A stretch of 61,871 bases of DNA, taken from positions 1 to 61,871 of IMG/VR virus record IMGVR_UViG_3300025131_009312; one strand, written 5' to 3'. The stretch comes from a virus. The translations under genes were made by a program, and so were the position numbers. Position 1 is the first letter of the stretch, and the number at the start of each line of letters is the position of its first letter. Under the pieces are notes generated by a model. It made no database searches and was not told the origin of the DNA. It worked only from the letters and a program-made list of their open reading frames with translations. Of the stretch, positions 1-9,112 are shown one piece after another.

Positions 1-1
1 A

Positions 2-304
2 ATAGAGATAGAAGCATTGACTTACATTCGTGGTCGCTCAATCTCAAATGCCTTTATCATAATAGATGAGGCACAAAACTTGACAACTCACGAATTAAAG
101 ACTATAATAACAAGAGTGGGTGAAGGAACGAAAATTGTGTTGACTGGAGACGTAGAACAGATTGATAATGTTTATATCGATGCAACGTCGAATGGTTTGA
201 CACATGCTGTAGAAAAGTTCAAGAAGTTTGAACTTGCTTCGCACGTTACCCTGATGAAGGGCGAACGTTCTAAGGTCGCCACCTTCGCCGCACAGAATTT
301 GTGA
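2..304 (+). CDS. phoH: PhoH-family ATPase, C-terminal part (5' truncated by window edge)
   Basis: The reading frame is open from base 2, so the gene begins upstream of the window; the TTG at 17 is internal. The fragment carries the Walker B-like strand 'AFIIIDEAQN' followed by 'KIVLTGDVEQID', the sensor region typical of PhoH proteins, and ends with 'GERSKVATFAA'. PhoH is a P-loop ATPase of the RecA/helicase type, often linked to phosphate starvation and very common in marine phages, where its role is unsettled. Only about 100 of the usual 200-250 residues are present, so the Walker A motif lies outside. The next gene starts 7 bases downstream. Confidence 0.93.
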   Translation: MEIEALTYIRGRSISNAFIIIDEAQNLTTHELKTIITRVGEGTKIVLTGDVEQIDNVYIDATSNGLTHAVEKFKKFELASHVTLMKGERSKVATFAAQNL

Positions 305-311
305 GATTAAA

Positions 312-557
312 ATGGAACCCCAAAACGAACAACTTAATACCCCCGTCGAAACAGAGACCGGCCTTCAACAGCTGGTTGTAAATTATATAGGCGAACGCCT
401 CATGGCAGAAGAGATAGTTACACTAGACATGGCTATCCAGGTGTTTGCTGCTGAATTCCCCGAGTTTCTCTTAGCGATCGCTGAGGAAAACTTCTTAAGA
501 GGATATCAGCAAGCCTTAGATGATATTGAGAGTACGATCCCAGAATCCCAGCAGTAA
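312..557 (+). CDS. Small acidic hypothetical protein
   Basis: This 81-residue acidic protein is predicted to be mostly helical (for example 'MAEEIVTLDMAIQVFAAEF'). It has no signal peptide, membrane segment or cysteine. It lies between PhoH and the metalloprotease gene, whose ATG overlaps this stop codon (TAATG), so the two are probably translationally coupled. I do not recognise a family. The reading frame is supported by tight packing and absence of a competing frame rather than by homology. Confidence 0.75.
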   Translation: MEPQNEQLNTPVETETGLQQLVVNYIGERLMAEEIVTLDMAIQVFAAEFPEFLLAIAEENFLRGYQQALDDIESTIPESQQ

Positions 558-1180
558 TGGAATATTATATCTATAATATACCTGTGTTCGTGGTTAATGA
601 ACCGTCCCCCGAAGAAGTGGACCTTCCTGCCTTTTGTGAGGAGGTCGAAAGCACTATCCCATTGCGCCTGTTATCTAATGTCGAAGTGGTGTACATCGGA
701 CAGTTTAAGGAATTAGCTGGTAGAAATGCCACGTATATAAATGGAGCCATCTATATGACGTCCGTCGAGCCTACTAACTTTGATATGCTGGAGAATTTTG
801 TTCATGAAGTAGCCCACTCTCTGGAAACGGAGTACGGGATGTTCATATATGAGGACAACCTTATTTCAGAGTTTAAAGGAAAGCGGCAACGCTTATATCA
901 CCTACTAACAGCCGAAGGATTTCATATTAATCCTCTTCTGTATTCATTTACCGAGTATAATGAGAAGTTTGATAACTTTTTAGCCAACGAGGTGGGATAT
1001 CCCACTCTCTTGACTCTAACTATGGGGCTTTTTGCATCACCATATGGTGCAACGTCCATACAAGAGTATTTTGCAAACGGATTTGAGAAGTACTTTCTCG
1101 ATAATCCACGAAGGGTGAGAGACATTTCGCCAGTTCTGTATAGAAAGATTGAAGAAATAATTAATGACGACGAAGCGTGA
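557..1180 (+). CDS. Zincin-like metallopeptidase (HEVAH motif)
   Basis: The 207-residue protein has a clear HExxH zinc site, V-H83-E84-V-A-H87, and about 80 residues later an 'EYFANGFEKYF' segment starting at E170. That downstream Glu followed by an alternating aromatic helix resembles the third zinc ligand region of gluzincins of the anthrax-lethal-factor-like type. No signal peptide is visible, so it is probably cytoplasmic. It is coupled to the upstream gene by TAATG and overlaps the downstream nuclease gene by 17 bases. The metal-site assignment is strong; the substrate is unknown. A role in processing phage or host proteins is only inference. Confidence 0.7.
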   Translation: MEYYIYNIPVFVVNEPSPEEVDLPAFCEEVESTIPLRLLSNVEVVYIGQFKELAGRNATYINGAIYMTSVEPTNFDMLENFVHEVAHSLETEYGMFIYEDNLISEFKGKRQRLYHLLTAEGFHINPLLYSFTEYNEKFDNFLANEVGYPTLLTLTMGLFASPYGATSIQEYFANGFEKYFLDNPRRVRDISPVLYRKIEEIINDDEA

Positions 1181-1946
1181 ACATATATCATATTCTGAAT
1201 TAAAAGACTGGGCACAATGCCCCCACTATCATAAGAAAGCCTGGGTTGAAAAAGTTGCCCCCTTTGAGGGAAACGAATACACGGCTTTTGGAAGCGCCAT
1301 CCATGATGTTTGTGAGAAAAAACTCCTCAAAGAACAAATTGATGAAGCAGAAGTCTTCCAGCTAGGTTTTGAAAAACGTCTGCAAAAGTTGCTAGAGAAG
1401 AATATTGAAGTTAATCCCAAAAATATTGAACAAATGCGCATCGCCGGTCCTGAGATCCTTGCAGAAGTTGAGGCAGGTTTGAAAGAATATTTTGGCGAGT
1501 ATGAAGTTTTTTCTTCGGAGGAAATGTTATATGTCCCAATTGAGGACTTTAATATTTACTTTAAGGGCTTCGTAGATGCTGTGGTCAAGGTTGGCGATAC
1601 CTATCATCTGTTTGACTGGAAAACTTGTTCCTGGGGTTGGGACTCACGAAAAAAGGCTGAGAAATTAGTTACTTATCAACTAACACTCTATAAGCATTTT
1701 TTCTGTCAAAAACACAAGATAGACCCTGAAAACGTCGAAACGCACTTTGCGCTGCTCAAAAGAACAGCTAAAAAAGATCGTGTAGAGATATTTAGAGTAA
1801 CGAGCGGCCCTAAAAAAACTGAGAACGCCCTTAAACTTCTTTACCAAGCGATTTATAATATTACAAAGCGCTTTACCATCAAGAACAGGCTAAACTGTCA
1901 CAAGCCGTACCCATGTAAATTGCTCAACACACCGCATTGCCGATAG
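1164..1946 (+). CDS. PD-(D/E)XK nuclease, RecB/Cas4-like
   Basis: The 260-residue protein shows the RecB-family nuclease core: an N-terminal 'SYSELKDWAQCP' motif, 'FGSAIHD' (helix with H), 'GFVDAV' with D138, 'LFDWKT' with D151 and K153, and a QxxxY motif at Q172-Y176. These are the metal-binding and catalytic residues of the family. One Cys in 'AQCP' and three in the C-terminal 'CHKPYPCKLLNTPHC' lie roughly where Cas4/AddB-type enzymes place iron-sulfur ligands, although the spacing is not canonical. It overlaps the metalloprotease gene by 17 bases. Likely roles are DNA end processing in recombination or host DNA breakdown. Confidence 0.85.
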   Translation: MTTKREHISYSELKDWAQCPHYHKKAWVEKVAPFEGNEYTAFGSAIHDVCEKKLLKEQIDEAEVFQLGFEKRLQKLLEKNIEVNPKNIEQMRIAGPEILAEVEAGLKEYFGEYEVFSSEEMLYVPIEDFNIYFKGFVDAVVKVGDTYHLFDWKTCSWGWDSRKKAEKLVTYQLTLYKHFFCQKHKIDPENVETHFALLKRTAKKDRVEIFRVTSGPKKTENALKLLYQAIYNITKRFTIKNRLNCHKPYPCKLLNTPHCR

Positions 1947-1954
1947 GATTTTTC

Positions 1955-3205
1955 ATGTCAGACAAAATTAAGATTTTTACGATTAGCGACCATCCCCTTT
2001 CCCCTTCAGGAGTGGGAACCCAAACAAAATATATGATTGAAGGGTTGCTAAAGACTGGGAAGTACCAGTTTATTTCCTTTGGGGGAGCCATCAAGCACCC
2101 CAATCACCAGCCTCAGAGCACCGAACAGTGGGGAGAGGACTGGATCATCTGGCCCGTTGACGGGTATGGAACACCGGACATGGTCCGAGCTATGATAAAT
2201 CAGCAAAAACCGGATATTCTTTGGTTTATGACAGATCCGAGATTCTTCCCGTGGCTTTGGGATATAGAGAATGAGATCCGAGTAAATGTCCCGATGGTTT
2301 ATTATCATGTATGGGACAACTACCCATACCCCAATTTCAACCGCGGCTCATACCTTAGCAACGACCACATTGCCTGTATCTCAAAACTTACTCATGACAT
2401 TGTGCAGACAGTGTCGCCAGAGGTGGGTGCTACATATCTTCCCCATGCGGTCGATCCTGGTCATTTTAAAAAGGTTGATGATGAAATTATCACGAAGTTT
2501 CGAGAGACAAGGGGTCTTGACGATAAGTTTGTATGCTTTTGGAACAGTCGGAACGCTCGACGTAAACAATCGGGAACACTAATTTTTTGGTTCAAGGAGT
2601 TCCTAGATCAGGTGGGCCACGATAATGCTAGATTAATCATGCACACGGATGTTAAAGATGTCCATGGTCAGGATCTGGAAGCTATTATTCATGAATTGGG
2701 ACTCACCAACGGAGAGGTACAGTTCTCACGTGATAAGGCCAGCGCTGACGATTTGGCGATGGTATATAATGTTGCCGATGTCACCATTGGGATCTCCGAT
2801 GCCGAAGGCTTCGGCCTCTCAACATTAGAATCTCTTTATTGTGGTACCCCAATAATTGTCACCATGACCGGCGGTTTGCAATTCCAGGTAACCGATGGAG
2901 AAGATTGGTTTGGGGTGGGTATTGAACCGGCCTCAAAGGCTGTAATTGGATCCCAGGATGTGCCCTATATCTATGAAGATAGGATCAGTAAGGAAGACTT
3001 CTTAGCAGCAATGACAAAACTGTATGAGATGACCCCGGACGATCGTGCTGAACTGGGACAAAAGGGGATGGAATATGCCCATAAAGAATTTAATTTTGAA
3101 AAGTATTCACAAAACTGGGATGACCTCTTCACGCAGATTAATGAAGAGTGTGGATCCTGGGATAGTCGTGAAAATTACAAGCCATATGGCGTGAGGGTTT
3201 TTTAA
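1955..3205 (+). CDS. Glycosyltransferase family 4 (GT-B fold)
   Basis: I start this at ATG 1955 rather than the TTG at 1937, because an AGGA at 1945-1948 sits at good distance. The 416-residue protein opens with 'KIFTISDHPLSPSGVGTQT', the N-terminal substrate loop of GT4 enzymes. It carries the retaining GT-B signature E284-x7-E292 in 'AEGFGLSTLE' followed by 'CGTPII'. It transfers a sugar from a nucleotide donor, probably in the cytoplasm; donor and acceptor cannot be read from the sequence. It is the first gene of the glycan island and is followed 3 bases later by another transferase. Confidence 0.88.
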   Translation: MSDKIKIFTISDHPLSPSGVGTQTKYMIEGLLKTGKYQFISFGGAIKHPNHQPQSTEQWGEDWIIWPVDGYGTPDMVRAMINQQKPDILWFMTDPRFFPWLWDIENEIRVNVPMVYYHVWDNYPYPNFNRGSYLSNDHIACISKLTHDIVQTVSPEVGATYLPHAVDPGHFKKVDDEIITKFRETRGLDDKFVCFWNSRNARRKQSGTLIFWFKEFLDQVGHDNARLIMHTDVKDVHGQDLEAIIHELGLTNGEVQFSRDKASADDLAMVYNVADVTIGISDAEGFGLSTLESLYCGTPIIVTMTGGLQFQVTDGEDWFGVGIEPASKAVIGSQDVPYIYEDRISKEDFLAAMTKLYEMTPDDRAELGQKGMEYAHKEFNFEKYSQNWDDLFTQINEECGSWDSRENYKPYGVRVF

Positions 3206-3208
3206 AGA

Positions 3209-5209
3209 ATGAAAAAAAGTATAGTAGTAAAAGGTCCAGCCCTTTCGAGGTCTGGCTATGGAGAGCAAACCCGGTTTGCGTTACGAGCTTTAAAGGCTTA
3301 CGAAGAATATTTTGACATCTATTTGGTGAACACAACCTGGGGCCGTACGGGACAAACTGCCGCCACCACGCCTGAAGTTGAATGGATCCACTCCGTGCTT
3401 CAAAAAACGGCACAGGCTGCACAAAATGGAACCCTTACCGAGCCCCAGCTATCATTGCAGGTTACTATTCCACCCGAATTCGAAAAGATCGCGTCCGTTA
3501 ACATTGGATATACTGCGGGCATAGAGACCACCAAGGTCTCACCCGGGTGGATTATCAAAACTAACGAAAATATGGATAAGGTGATCACTACATCTCAACA
3601 CGCAAAGAACGTATTTGAGCAAACCCGCGTGACTGTGACAGATCAAAACGGGACTGAACATCCAAATTACGGACTGCAGAGGCCCGTTGAAACAGTTAAT
3701 TATGCTATTAAAGAGCACGTGCCGGACCCCGCTGGTCTGGATATCGCGTTCGAGACTAATAAAAACTTTTTGTGTGTTGCACAGTGGGGCCCCCGAAAAA
3801 ATCTAGAGAATACCATCTCTTGGTTTATCGACGAGTTTAAGGACGATGCTGATGTGGGCTTGGTTCTTAAAACCAACACGATGAGCGACAGCTTAAAGGA
3901 TCGTGAACAGACGGTACGTCGCCTGGAAGGTCTCTTAAAAAGCCTCCCGGATGACAGGAAATGTAAGATATATCTTGTGCATGGAGAGGTGTCCCCTAAC
4001 CAACTAGCGTGGCTTTATGAGCATCCTACTATGAAAGCAATGATTAATATTGCTCATGGCGAAGGCTATGGTCTTCCGCTCTTCGAAGCAGCTACCCACG
4101 GGTTGCCCCTTGTGACGGTAACTTGGAGTGGCCAGCTCGACTTTATCTGTAAGCAGAATAAGAAAGGCAAGCGCGTCCCACGCGTGTGCCGAGTAGATTA
4201 TGAACTCAATAAGGTGCAGGACTTTGCGGTCTGGCCAGGGGTTATAGAAGCAGACTCCATGTGGTGCTATGCTAAAGAAGGATCCTATAAGCGCGCAATA
4301 CGAAGCATTCTAGATAAAGAAGTACATTATCGGCAGGAGGCTGAAGCCCTGCAATCACACATTCGCGAAACCTTCAACGAGGAAAAAATCTATAAGCAGT
4401 TTGCAGAGACTGTTTATGGGTCCGAATTGACGGTTGTGGAAGCCAAAGATTTACCTAAAGTCTCCCTGGTTACATCAGTTTATCGAGCCGACGATTATAT
4501 CGAGCAGCTTATGGAAGATATGACGCGGCAGACTATCTTTGAAGACAAGTGTGAGTGGATTATTCTAAATGCCAATGAAGAGGGTCACGACGTCGAAGAG
4601 GAAGTTATCCTCAAATATGTTGAGAAGTATCCTGATAACATTATTTATAAGCGCCTTGAAGAGGACCCTGGAATCTACGATACTTGGAATATGGGCATTA
4701 AGATGGCCACAGGCGAGTATGTTACCAATGTTAACTGCGACGACCGCCGGGCGCCGGATGGTCTAGAGAAACAAGCAAAACTCTTGTATGGTAATCCAGA
4801 CGTAGATTTGGCATACAATGATTCTTATATCACACACGAGCCCAATATAATGTGGGAAGACATTAACGCTTCGACGGCACAGAAATATAATTTTGAGCAG
4901 TTCTCCAAAGAGGCTATGTTGCGTGGAAATCTGCCCCATAATAACCCCATGTGGAAGAAAGACTTGCACGATAAGTTCGGCTACTTCAATCAGGACTACA
5001 AGTCCGCCGGCGATTGGGATTTTTGGTTGCGCTGCGCCTTCGGCGGTGCCACTTACATGAAGCACCCCGATGTGTTAGGGGTATATTATTTTAATCCCAC
5101 GGGCATGTCCACTAATCCCGAACACGATTCGTGGAAGAAAGAGCACGAAAGAGAAATTTTTCAGAACTATCTGCAAATGTATCAGCAGCAGCAAGCATCC
5201 CAGGGGTGA
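3209..5209 (+). CDS. Two-domain glycosyltransferase (GT4-like N-terminus, GT2 C-terminus)
   Basis: This 666-residue protein joins two transferase modules. Residues 1 to about 400 form a GT-B domain with E285-x7-E293 in 'HGEGYGLPLFE'. From about residue 415 ('PKVSLVTSVYRADDYIE') a GT2-type GT-A domain follows, with the metal-binding 'CDDR' at 510-513 and 'DWDFWLR' near residue 600, where GT2 enzymes place catalytic residues. Such fusions usually add two successive sugars to one growing chain; that use here is inference. The two domains lie in a single open frame with no sign of frameshift. The next gene begins 3 bases after the stop. Confidence 0.87.
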   Translation: MKKSIVVKGPALSRSGYGEQTRFALRALKAYEEYFDIYLVNTTWGRTGQTAATTPEVEWIHSVLQKTAQAAQNGTLTEPQLSLQVTIPPEFEKIASVNIGYTAGIETTKVSPGWIIKTNENMDKVITTSQHAKNVFEQTRVTVTDQNGTEHPNYGLQRPVETVNYAIKEHVPDPAGLDIAFETNKNFLCVAQWGPRKNLENTISWFIDEFKDDADVGLVLKTNTMSDSLKDREQTVRRLEGLLKSLPDDRKCKIYLVHGEVSPNQLAWLYEHPTMKAMINIAHGEGYGLPLFEAATHGLPLVTVTWSGQLDFICKQNKKGKRVPRVCRVDYELNKVQDFAVWPGVIEADSMWCYAKEGSYKRAIRSILDKEVHYRQEAEALQSHIRETFNEEKIYKQFAETVYGSELTVVEAKDLPKVSLVTSVYRADDYIEQLMEDMTRQTIFEDKCEWIILNANEEGHDVEEEVILKYVEKYPDNIIYKRLEEDPGIYDTWNMGIKMATGEYVTNVNCDDRRAPDGLEKQAKLLYGNPDVDLAYNDSYITHEPNIMWEDINASTAQKYNFEQFSKEAMLRGNLPHNNPMWKKDLHDKFGYFNQDYKSAGDWDFWLRCAFGGATYMKHPDVLGVYYFNPTGMSTNPEHDSWKKEHEREIFQNYLQMYQQQQASQG

Positions 5210-5212
5210 CAT

Positions 5213-6007
5213 ATGGACTTGTGCACGGTCGTAAGCCAGAGGTTTATACCGCAGGCTATCAACCTTATCCAGAGCTATAAGTTCAACTCCTTTGATAAAA
5301 AGGTCTATCTCTATTATTTTAATACCGAGCCAGACGCCTTAAAGATATTTGAAGAACTGTTTCCCCAACAGGTTGTTCCTATCGAGGTAAAGCCGGTTTG
5401 TGCGCATGCTCTAGAACCTAGAGTTTTCTTTTATAAGGTGTTCGCGATCAATGATTGCCTGAACAATCACTCTCAGGAAATGATATACTCAGACTCCGCA
5501 AATTGTTTTATACAGCCGACCTCGACCTTGGAAGATGATCTGGTCGACGAGGCACTATTTTTGGGGTATAATCATCCTAAATTAACCAACCAGTTTTGGA
5601 CCACTCGCGAGTGTTTCGCGGCGATGGCCGCTAGCGGGTCCGAAATAATGACCCAATATTGGGCAGGATTTCAAGTCTATAGAAAAACCGCAGACAACTT
5701 ACGCATGGTGACTGAAATGTATGATTTAATGTTAGACCCCCTTGTTGCCCTTCCGGATACTACAGTAAAGTATCCTAATGGCCCCCTGAAACCATGTATT
5801 GAACACAGGCAGGACCAGTCAGTATTCTCTATTCTCATTCACAAGCACAACAGACACCAGATGTACAACCCAGAGAAGACTCTAAAATACGGCGACTGGC
5901 AAACTATTGTAGAATTTGATAGATCTTATCGCGTCGATCTTAGCAAAAGAATCTTAGCTCCTCGTGAATCTAAGTTCGGCCAATTTAGGTTTTTAAAAAC
6001 ACAATGA
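5213..6007 (+). CDS. Putative GT-A-like glycosyltransferase
   Basis: The 264-residue protein starts 'MDLCTVVSQRFIPQAINL', a GT-A-like first strand, and has 'YSDSANCF' where a GT8-like enzyme would carry its DxD metal site (only D-S-A here). Later 'HRQDQSVFSILIHKH' resembles the acceptor/donor helix of GT8-like proteins. The degenerate DxD means activity is uncertain. Its position between two transferases and the ATGA overlap with the next gene support a role in glycan assembly. Family assignment is by general pattern only. Confidence 0.6.
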   Translation: MDLCTVVSQRFIPQAINLIQSYKFNSFDKKVYLYYFNTEPDALKIFEELFPQQVVPIEVKPVCAHALEPRVFFYKVFAINDCLNNHSQEMIYSDSANCFIQPTSTLEDDLVDEALFLGYNHPKLTNQFWTTRECFAAMAASGSEIMTQYWAGFQVYRKTADNLRMVTEMYDLMLDPLVALPDTTVKYPNGPLKPCIEHRQDQSVFSILIHKHNRHQMYNPEKTLKYGDWQTIVEFDRSYRVDLSKRILAPRESKFGQFRFLKTQ

Positions 6008-6753
6008 AGGTTTTGCTCTCGTGTGATGAAAATCCCTTTTACTATGATTTTTGGCCATATACCAAAGAGGTATGGACTAAACGAATTAATATTGATCCTC
6101 GACTAGTCGTCATTAGTAAAACTAAAAACTCTGATTCATTTGATTCTGAAGGGGTAATGTACGTCCGCGAATTGCCAGAATATCCGGTTCATCTGCAGGC
6201 TCAACTAGCAAGGATATATCATACGAAATATTTTCCAGATGAGATTTGTTTGGTATCAGATATAGATATGTTTCCAGCATCGCCTGAATTTTTTAATCCT
6301 GCAGAAATTGATTTGCATTGCGATAAAGACACTTTCTATCATTTAAACCCGGAACGTCGCGAGTTCGGGCAACTACCTTTATGTTATTATTGTGGGTACG
6401 GCTCTCTGTACATGAAATTATTCCATGATCTATCCTGGCCAGAGTTTGTTCGTAAGGTGGTGGAAATGGACTTTAATACCGACAAGTTCCGTTTTACACT
6501 CCCGGCCCACCTGGAAAATAAAAAATTGTGGTTTAGTGATGAGGTCTTTATGTTCTCGCAAATTAGTGAGAAAAACATAAAAATAAAGCTTAATAGCGAA
6601 CTGATTGGAAGCAGAAGGCTAGATCGAGAGGGTATTGTTAATTTCAATTTTTTGAAACTATTAGATGGATCCATTGTTGATATTCATCTGCCACGGCCAC
6701 CCCAAAAATATTTGACCGAGATAGAAAAATTATATTACACCCTAACACTATGA
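6004..6753 (+). CDS. Putative GT-A glycosyltransferase with DxD motif
   Basis: The 249-residue protein has the metal-binding D86-I-D88 in 'VSDIDMFP', preceded by a typical GT-A run ('HLQAQLARIYHTKYF'). Downstream 'YYCGYGSLYMKLF' resembles the acceptor-side region of nucleotide-diphospho-sugar transferases. It overlaps the previous gene by ATGA and the next gene by 4 bases. I cannot name a CAZy family. Its base composition looks somewhat more AT-rich than its neighbours by eye, which would fit separate acquisition, but I have not measured this. Confidence 0.65.
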   Translation: MKVLLSCDENPFYYDFWPYTKEVWTKRINIDPRLVVISKTKNSDSFDSEGVMYVRELPEYPVHLQAQLARIYHTKYFPDEICLVSDIDMFPASPEFFNPAEIDLHCDKDTFYHLNPERREFGQLPLCYYCGYGSLYMKLFHDLSWPEFVRKVVEMDFNTDKFRFTLPAHLENKKLWFSDEVFMFSQISEKNIKIKLNSELIGSRRLDREGIVNFNFLKLLDGSIVDIHLPRPPQKYLTEIEKLYYTLTL

Positions 6754-7562
6754 TGGAAAAATTCTTAGAACACCAAATTGGCATCGATGAATATATCACA
6801 GGCAACCGCTTTATTGATATATGTGAAGAGTCCGGCGCTACCTTTTGTAAAACCGATTTCATGATTCATTTTACTAAGAAGCCCATCAACCTGTTTGTCA
6901 CACACAACAGTGATTTTCACATCACCCCACAAATAGTGCGGAACTACGCGCCCCAAACGACTTGTTGGTTAGCCCAAAACAAAGACATAGATTCCCCGGG
7001 GATACATCCGATCCCGATCGGCTTAGAAAATATGATCCGGAGAACCACACCGGCAGCATGGGGAGGACAGTTCTCTTCCGAGGTTCCCGGTGCGCTCCAG
7101 AAGGCTGAATTGATTAATAGAATCAACTCTTTAGGTCTTGCTAAACCTGGCGACGCATATATGAACTTCAATATTAATACTTATCCCATAGAGCGACAGG
7201 AAGTCTGGGATAGATTCTCTACACAATCCTGGGTAACTGCCACGCAGAAGCTTACCCTGGAACAATTCTATTTTGATTTGGCCTCCCACAAGTTTGTAAT
7301 CTCGCCCCGGGGCAATGGCGTGGACTGTCATCGTACCTGGGAGGCTCTATACTTACGTACCATCCCGATTGTCAAAAGCAGCACACACATGAATGGGTTC
7401 TCGGATCTCCCTATCTATTACGTTAATAATTGGGAGGAACTGGAGTATAATAAATTACTGGATTTTTATGAAAAAGTCAAAACCGAATTATTTGATTTGA
7501 GTAAAATGAAAATTAGCGTCTGGAAGGAGATTATTTGTGAGCACCCCGAATTGCGTGGATAA
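6750..7562 (+). CDS. Exostosin-like glycosyltransferase
   Basis: The 270-residue protein carries 'FVISPRGNGVDCHRTWEA' in its C-terminal half, followed by 'RTIPIVKSS'. This matches the donor-binding region of exostosin/GT47-like transferases (R-G-x-G-x-D-x-x-R-x-W-E). The N-terminal half has no recognisable motif. Two ATG codons sit together at 6750 and 6753; the first overlaps the upstream stop codon and I use it. It overlaps the following GT25 gene by 26 bases. The sugar and acceptor are unknown. Confidence 0.72.
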   Translation: MMEKFLEHQIGIDEYITGNRFIDICEESGATFCKTDFMIHFTKKPINLFVTHNSDFHITPQIVRNYAPQTTCWLAQNKDIDSPGIHPIPIGLENMIRRTTPAAWGGQFSSEVPGALQKAELINRINSLGLAKPGDAYMNFNINTYPIERQEVWDRFSTQSWVTATQKLTLEQFYFDLASHKFVISPRGNGVDCHRTWEALYLRTIPIVKSSTHMNGFSDLPIYYVNNWEELEYNKLLDFYEKVKTELFDLSKMKISVWKEIICEHPELRG

Positions 7563-8232
7563 GATCTTTATTATTCATTATACTAAATTAGCTGCCCGTC
7601 GCGAACACATGGAACGCGAAACACAAAAGTGGTTTCCGGACACTCCCACAGAATTTGTGGAAGTCTACGATCAAGAAGACCTTGATCCCCTTCATATAAT
7701 TGATAATTTTGATATGCAAACTTTTCGCATGCGTTTTGGCCGAGAAATGAAATCCGGTGAAATCTCTCTGTCACTCAAATTTAAAGAGGTGTTCAGAAAA
7801 ATTGCTGAAGAAGAAGCGGGAGAGCATTTTTTGGTTCTAGAAGATGACGTGATATTCAAAGAAGATCCCGTTGTTTATATTACCAACTTACTCGATCGTT
7901 GTGAGCAGCAAAATATAGATTTTGACTGTATTTTTATGGGCGAAGCGGCAATAAGGGTTGGAGACAACCGTGATATTTTCATGAAAAAGGATCACCCGGC
8001 CACCAACGGCCTTTGCACGGTCCTATATAAGAAAGAAGCAGTCAGGCGTCTACATAAACATTTACAGGCAACGCGAAATACACAACCCATGGACTGGGAA
8101 CTTAACGATCGCTTTAAGGCCCTGGACTTCACGGTTTACTGGGCTAAAGCCATTACTGCGCACGGCAGTGTTTTAGCAGTTCATGATAAAAGCCTAGCCG
8201 GCCTTAGATCCACCCTAAGGAATAACTATTAA
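7537..8232 (+). CDS. Glycosyltransferase family 25 (LPS-type)
   Basis: The start is GTG 7537, preceded by an AAGGAGA ribosome-binding site at about 7523. The 231-residue protein begins with 'DKIFIIHYTKLAARREHM', the hallmark GT25 N-terminus (I-N/H-L-x-x-R-x-x-R). It then has 'SGEISLSLKF' (the G-E-x-G/S-C-x-x-S-H position, here modified) and the E102-D-D104 metal site in 'LVLEDDVIF'. GT25 enzymes add galactose or related sugars to lipooligosaccharide in many bacteria. It begins inside the upstream transferase gene (26-base overlap), so expression is probably coupled. Confidence 0.85.
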   Translation: MSTPNCVDKIFIIHYTKLAARREHMERETQKWFPDTPTEFVEVYDQEDLDPLHIIDNFDMQTFRMRFGREMKSGEISLSLKFKEVFRKIAEEEAGEHFLVLEDDVIFKEDPVVYITNLLDRCEQQNIDFDCIFMGEAAIRVGDNRDIFMKKDHPATNGLCTVLYKKEAVRRLHKHLQATRNTQPMDWELNDRFKALDFTVYWAKAITAHGSVLAVHDKSLAGLRSTLRNNY

Positions 8233-8233
8233 A

Positions 8234-9112
8234 ATGGAAAAAACAAAAATTTGGGTGGTTGCCAATTGGCACGAGATTTATGACCCCAGTGTCGGAATGA
8301 GGTGTTTTAGAAACTGGCCTAACAGCAACAGGTTTGAATTATCGAAGGATGATTATGAATATCTGATTGTGCTCGGGGGTTTCCGGGGCAACGATATGTC
8401 CTATTTTAAAGATAAGGAAAAAACTATTGGATTCCTATTAGAACCCGAATGGTCAACTAACTGGCAGCGCGATTTAGATAAATATTGCAAGTACATCGTG
8501 GCACAAGACGCTAGCATGTTTAGTGGAGAAAATATCATAGAGCATCCTTTGTTTATGCTTACCCAATCAACTGATTGGCATCATTTCTATATGTCTAGTA
8601 ACTTTCCTAAATTTAATCGTATGAGCATTATATCTTCCAATTACGGACATAAGCTTAATTATGTGAAGCGCCATGCGCTGTTTAAGGGTCTCCTAAACAC
8701 CGACCTAGACATACATTTTTACGGTCGCGACTGGGACTTAACTGACCCCCGATATAAGGGGAGCCCGTACAACAAGTCAGACGCTATTGTTGGCTATGAA
8801 TATTCTATAGCTATTGAAAATTCCAGTTATCCCAATTATCTTACAGAGAAATTCTTTGATCTTACTGTCTGCAATACGGTGCCTCTCTATTATGGGTGTC
8901 CCAATGTAGCAGACATATACCCAGCACAGTCATTTATAGAATTAGACTTCTCCGGACCTATTGAAAAGACGGTTGAACAGGTAAAAGAAGTCTATGAGAA
9001 GGATGATTATGCAGCCCGTCTGCCCTCTGTGCTGGAAGCGAAAGAGCTTTATTACACCAAGTACAATATTTTTAACTTTTTACAACAGCTGCTAGACGAG
9101 AAAAAAATATAA
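8234..9112 (+). CDS. Glycosyltransferase family 10 (fucosyltransferase-like)
   Basis: The 292-residue protein has the GT10 signature in its C-terminal half: 'IAIENSS' with E195-N196, then 'YLTEKFFD' with E205-K206, then 'VPLYYGCPNV'. These bind the GDP-sugar donor in alpha-1,3/4-fucosyltransferases. The island also encodes a GDP-mannose 3,5-epimerase-like protein, which could supply a GDP-L-sugar; that link is inference. The stop codon TAATG overlaps the start of the next gene. Confidence 0.86.
   Translation: MEKTKIWVVANWHEIYDPSVGMRCFRNWPNSNRFELSKDDYEYLIVLGGFRGNDMSYFKDKEKTIGFLLEPEWSTNWQRDLDKYCKYIVAQDASMFSGENIIEHPLFMLTQSTDWHHFYMSSNFPKFNRMSIISSNYGHKLNYVKRHALFKGLLNTDLDIHFYGRDWDLTDPRYKGSPYNKSDAIVGYEYSIAIENSSYPNYLTEKFFDLTVCNTVPLYYGCPNVADIYPAQSFIELDFSGPIEKTVEQVKEVYEKDDYAARLPSVLEAKELYYTKYNIFNFLQQLLDEKKI

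Noticed and set aside
922-1215. Minus-strand open frame opposite the metalloprotease gene
   Set aside because: It is a shadow of a well-supported + strand gene with zinc motif; no minus-strand gene is otherwise accepted and no family resemblance was seen.
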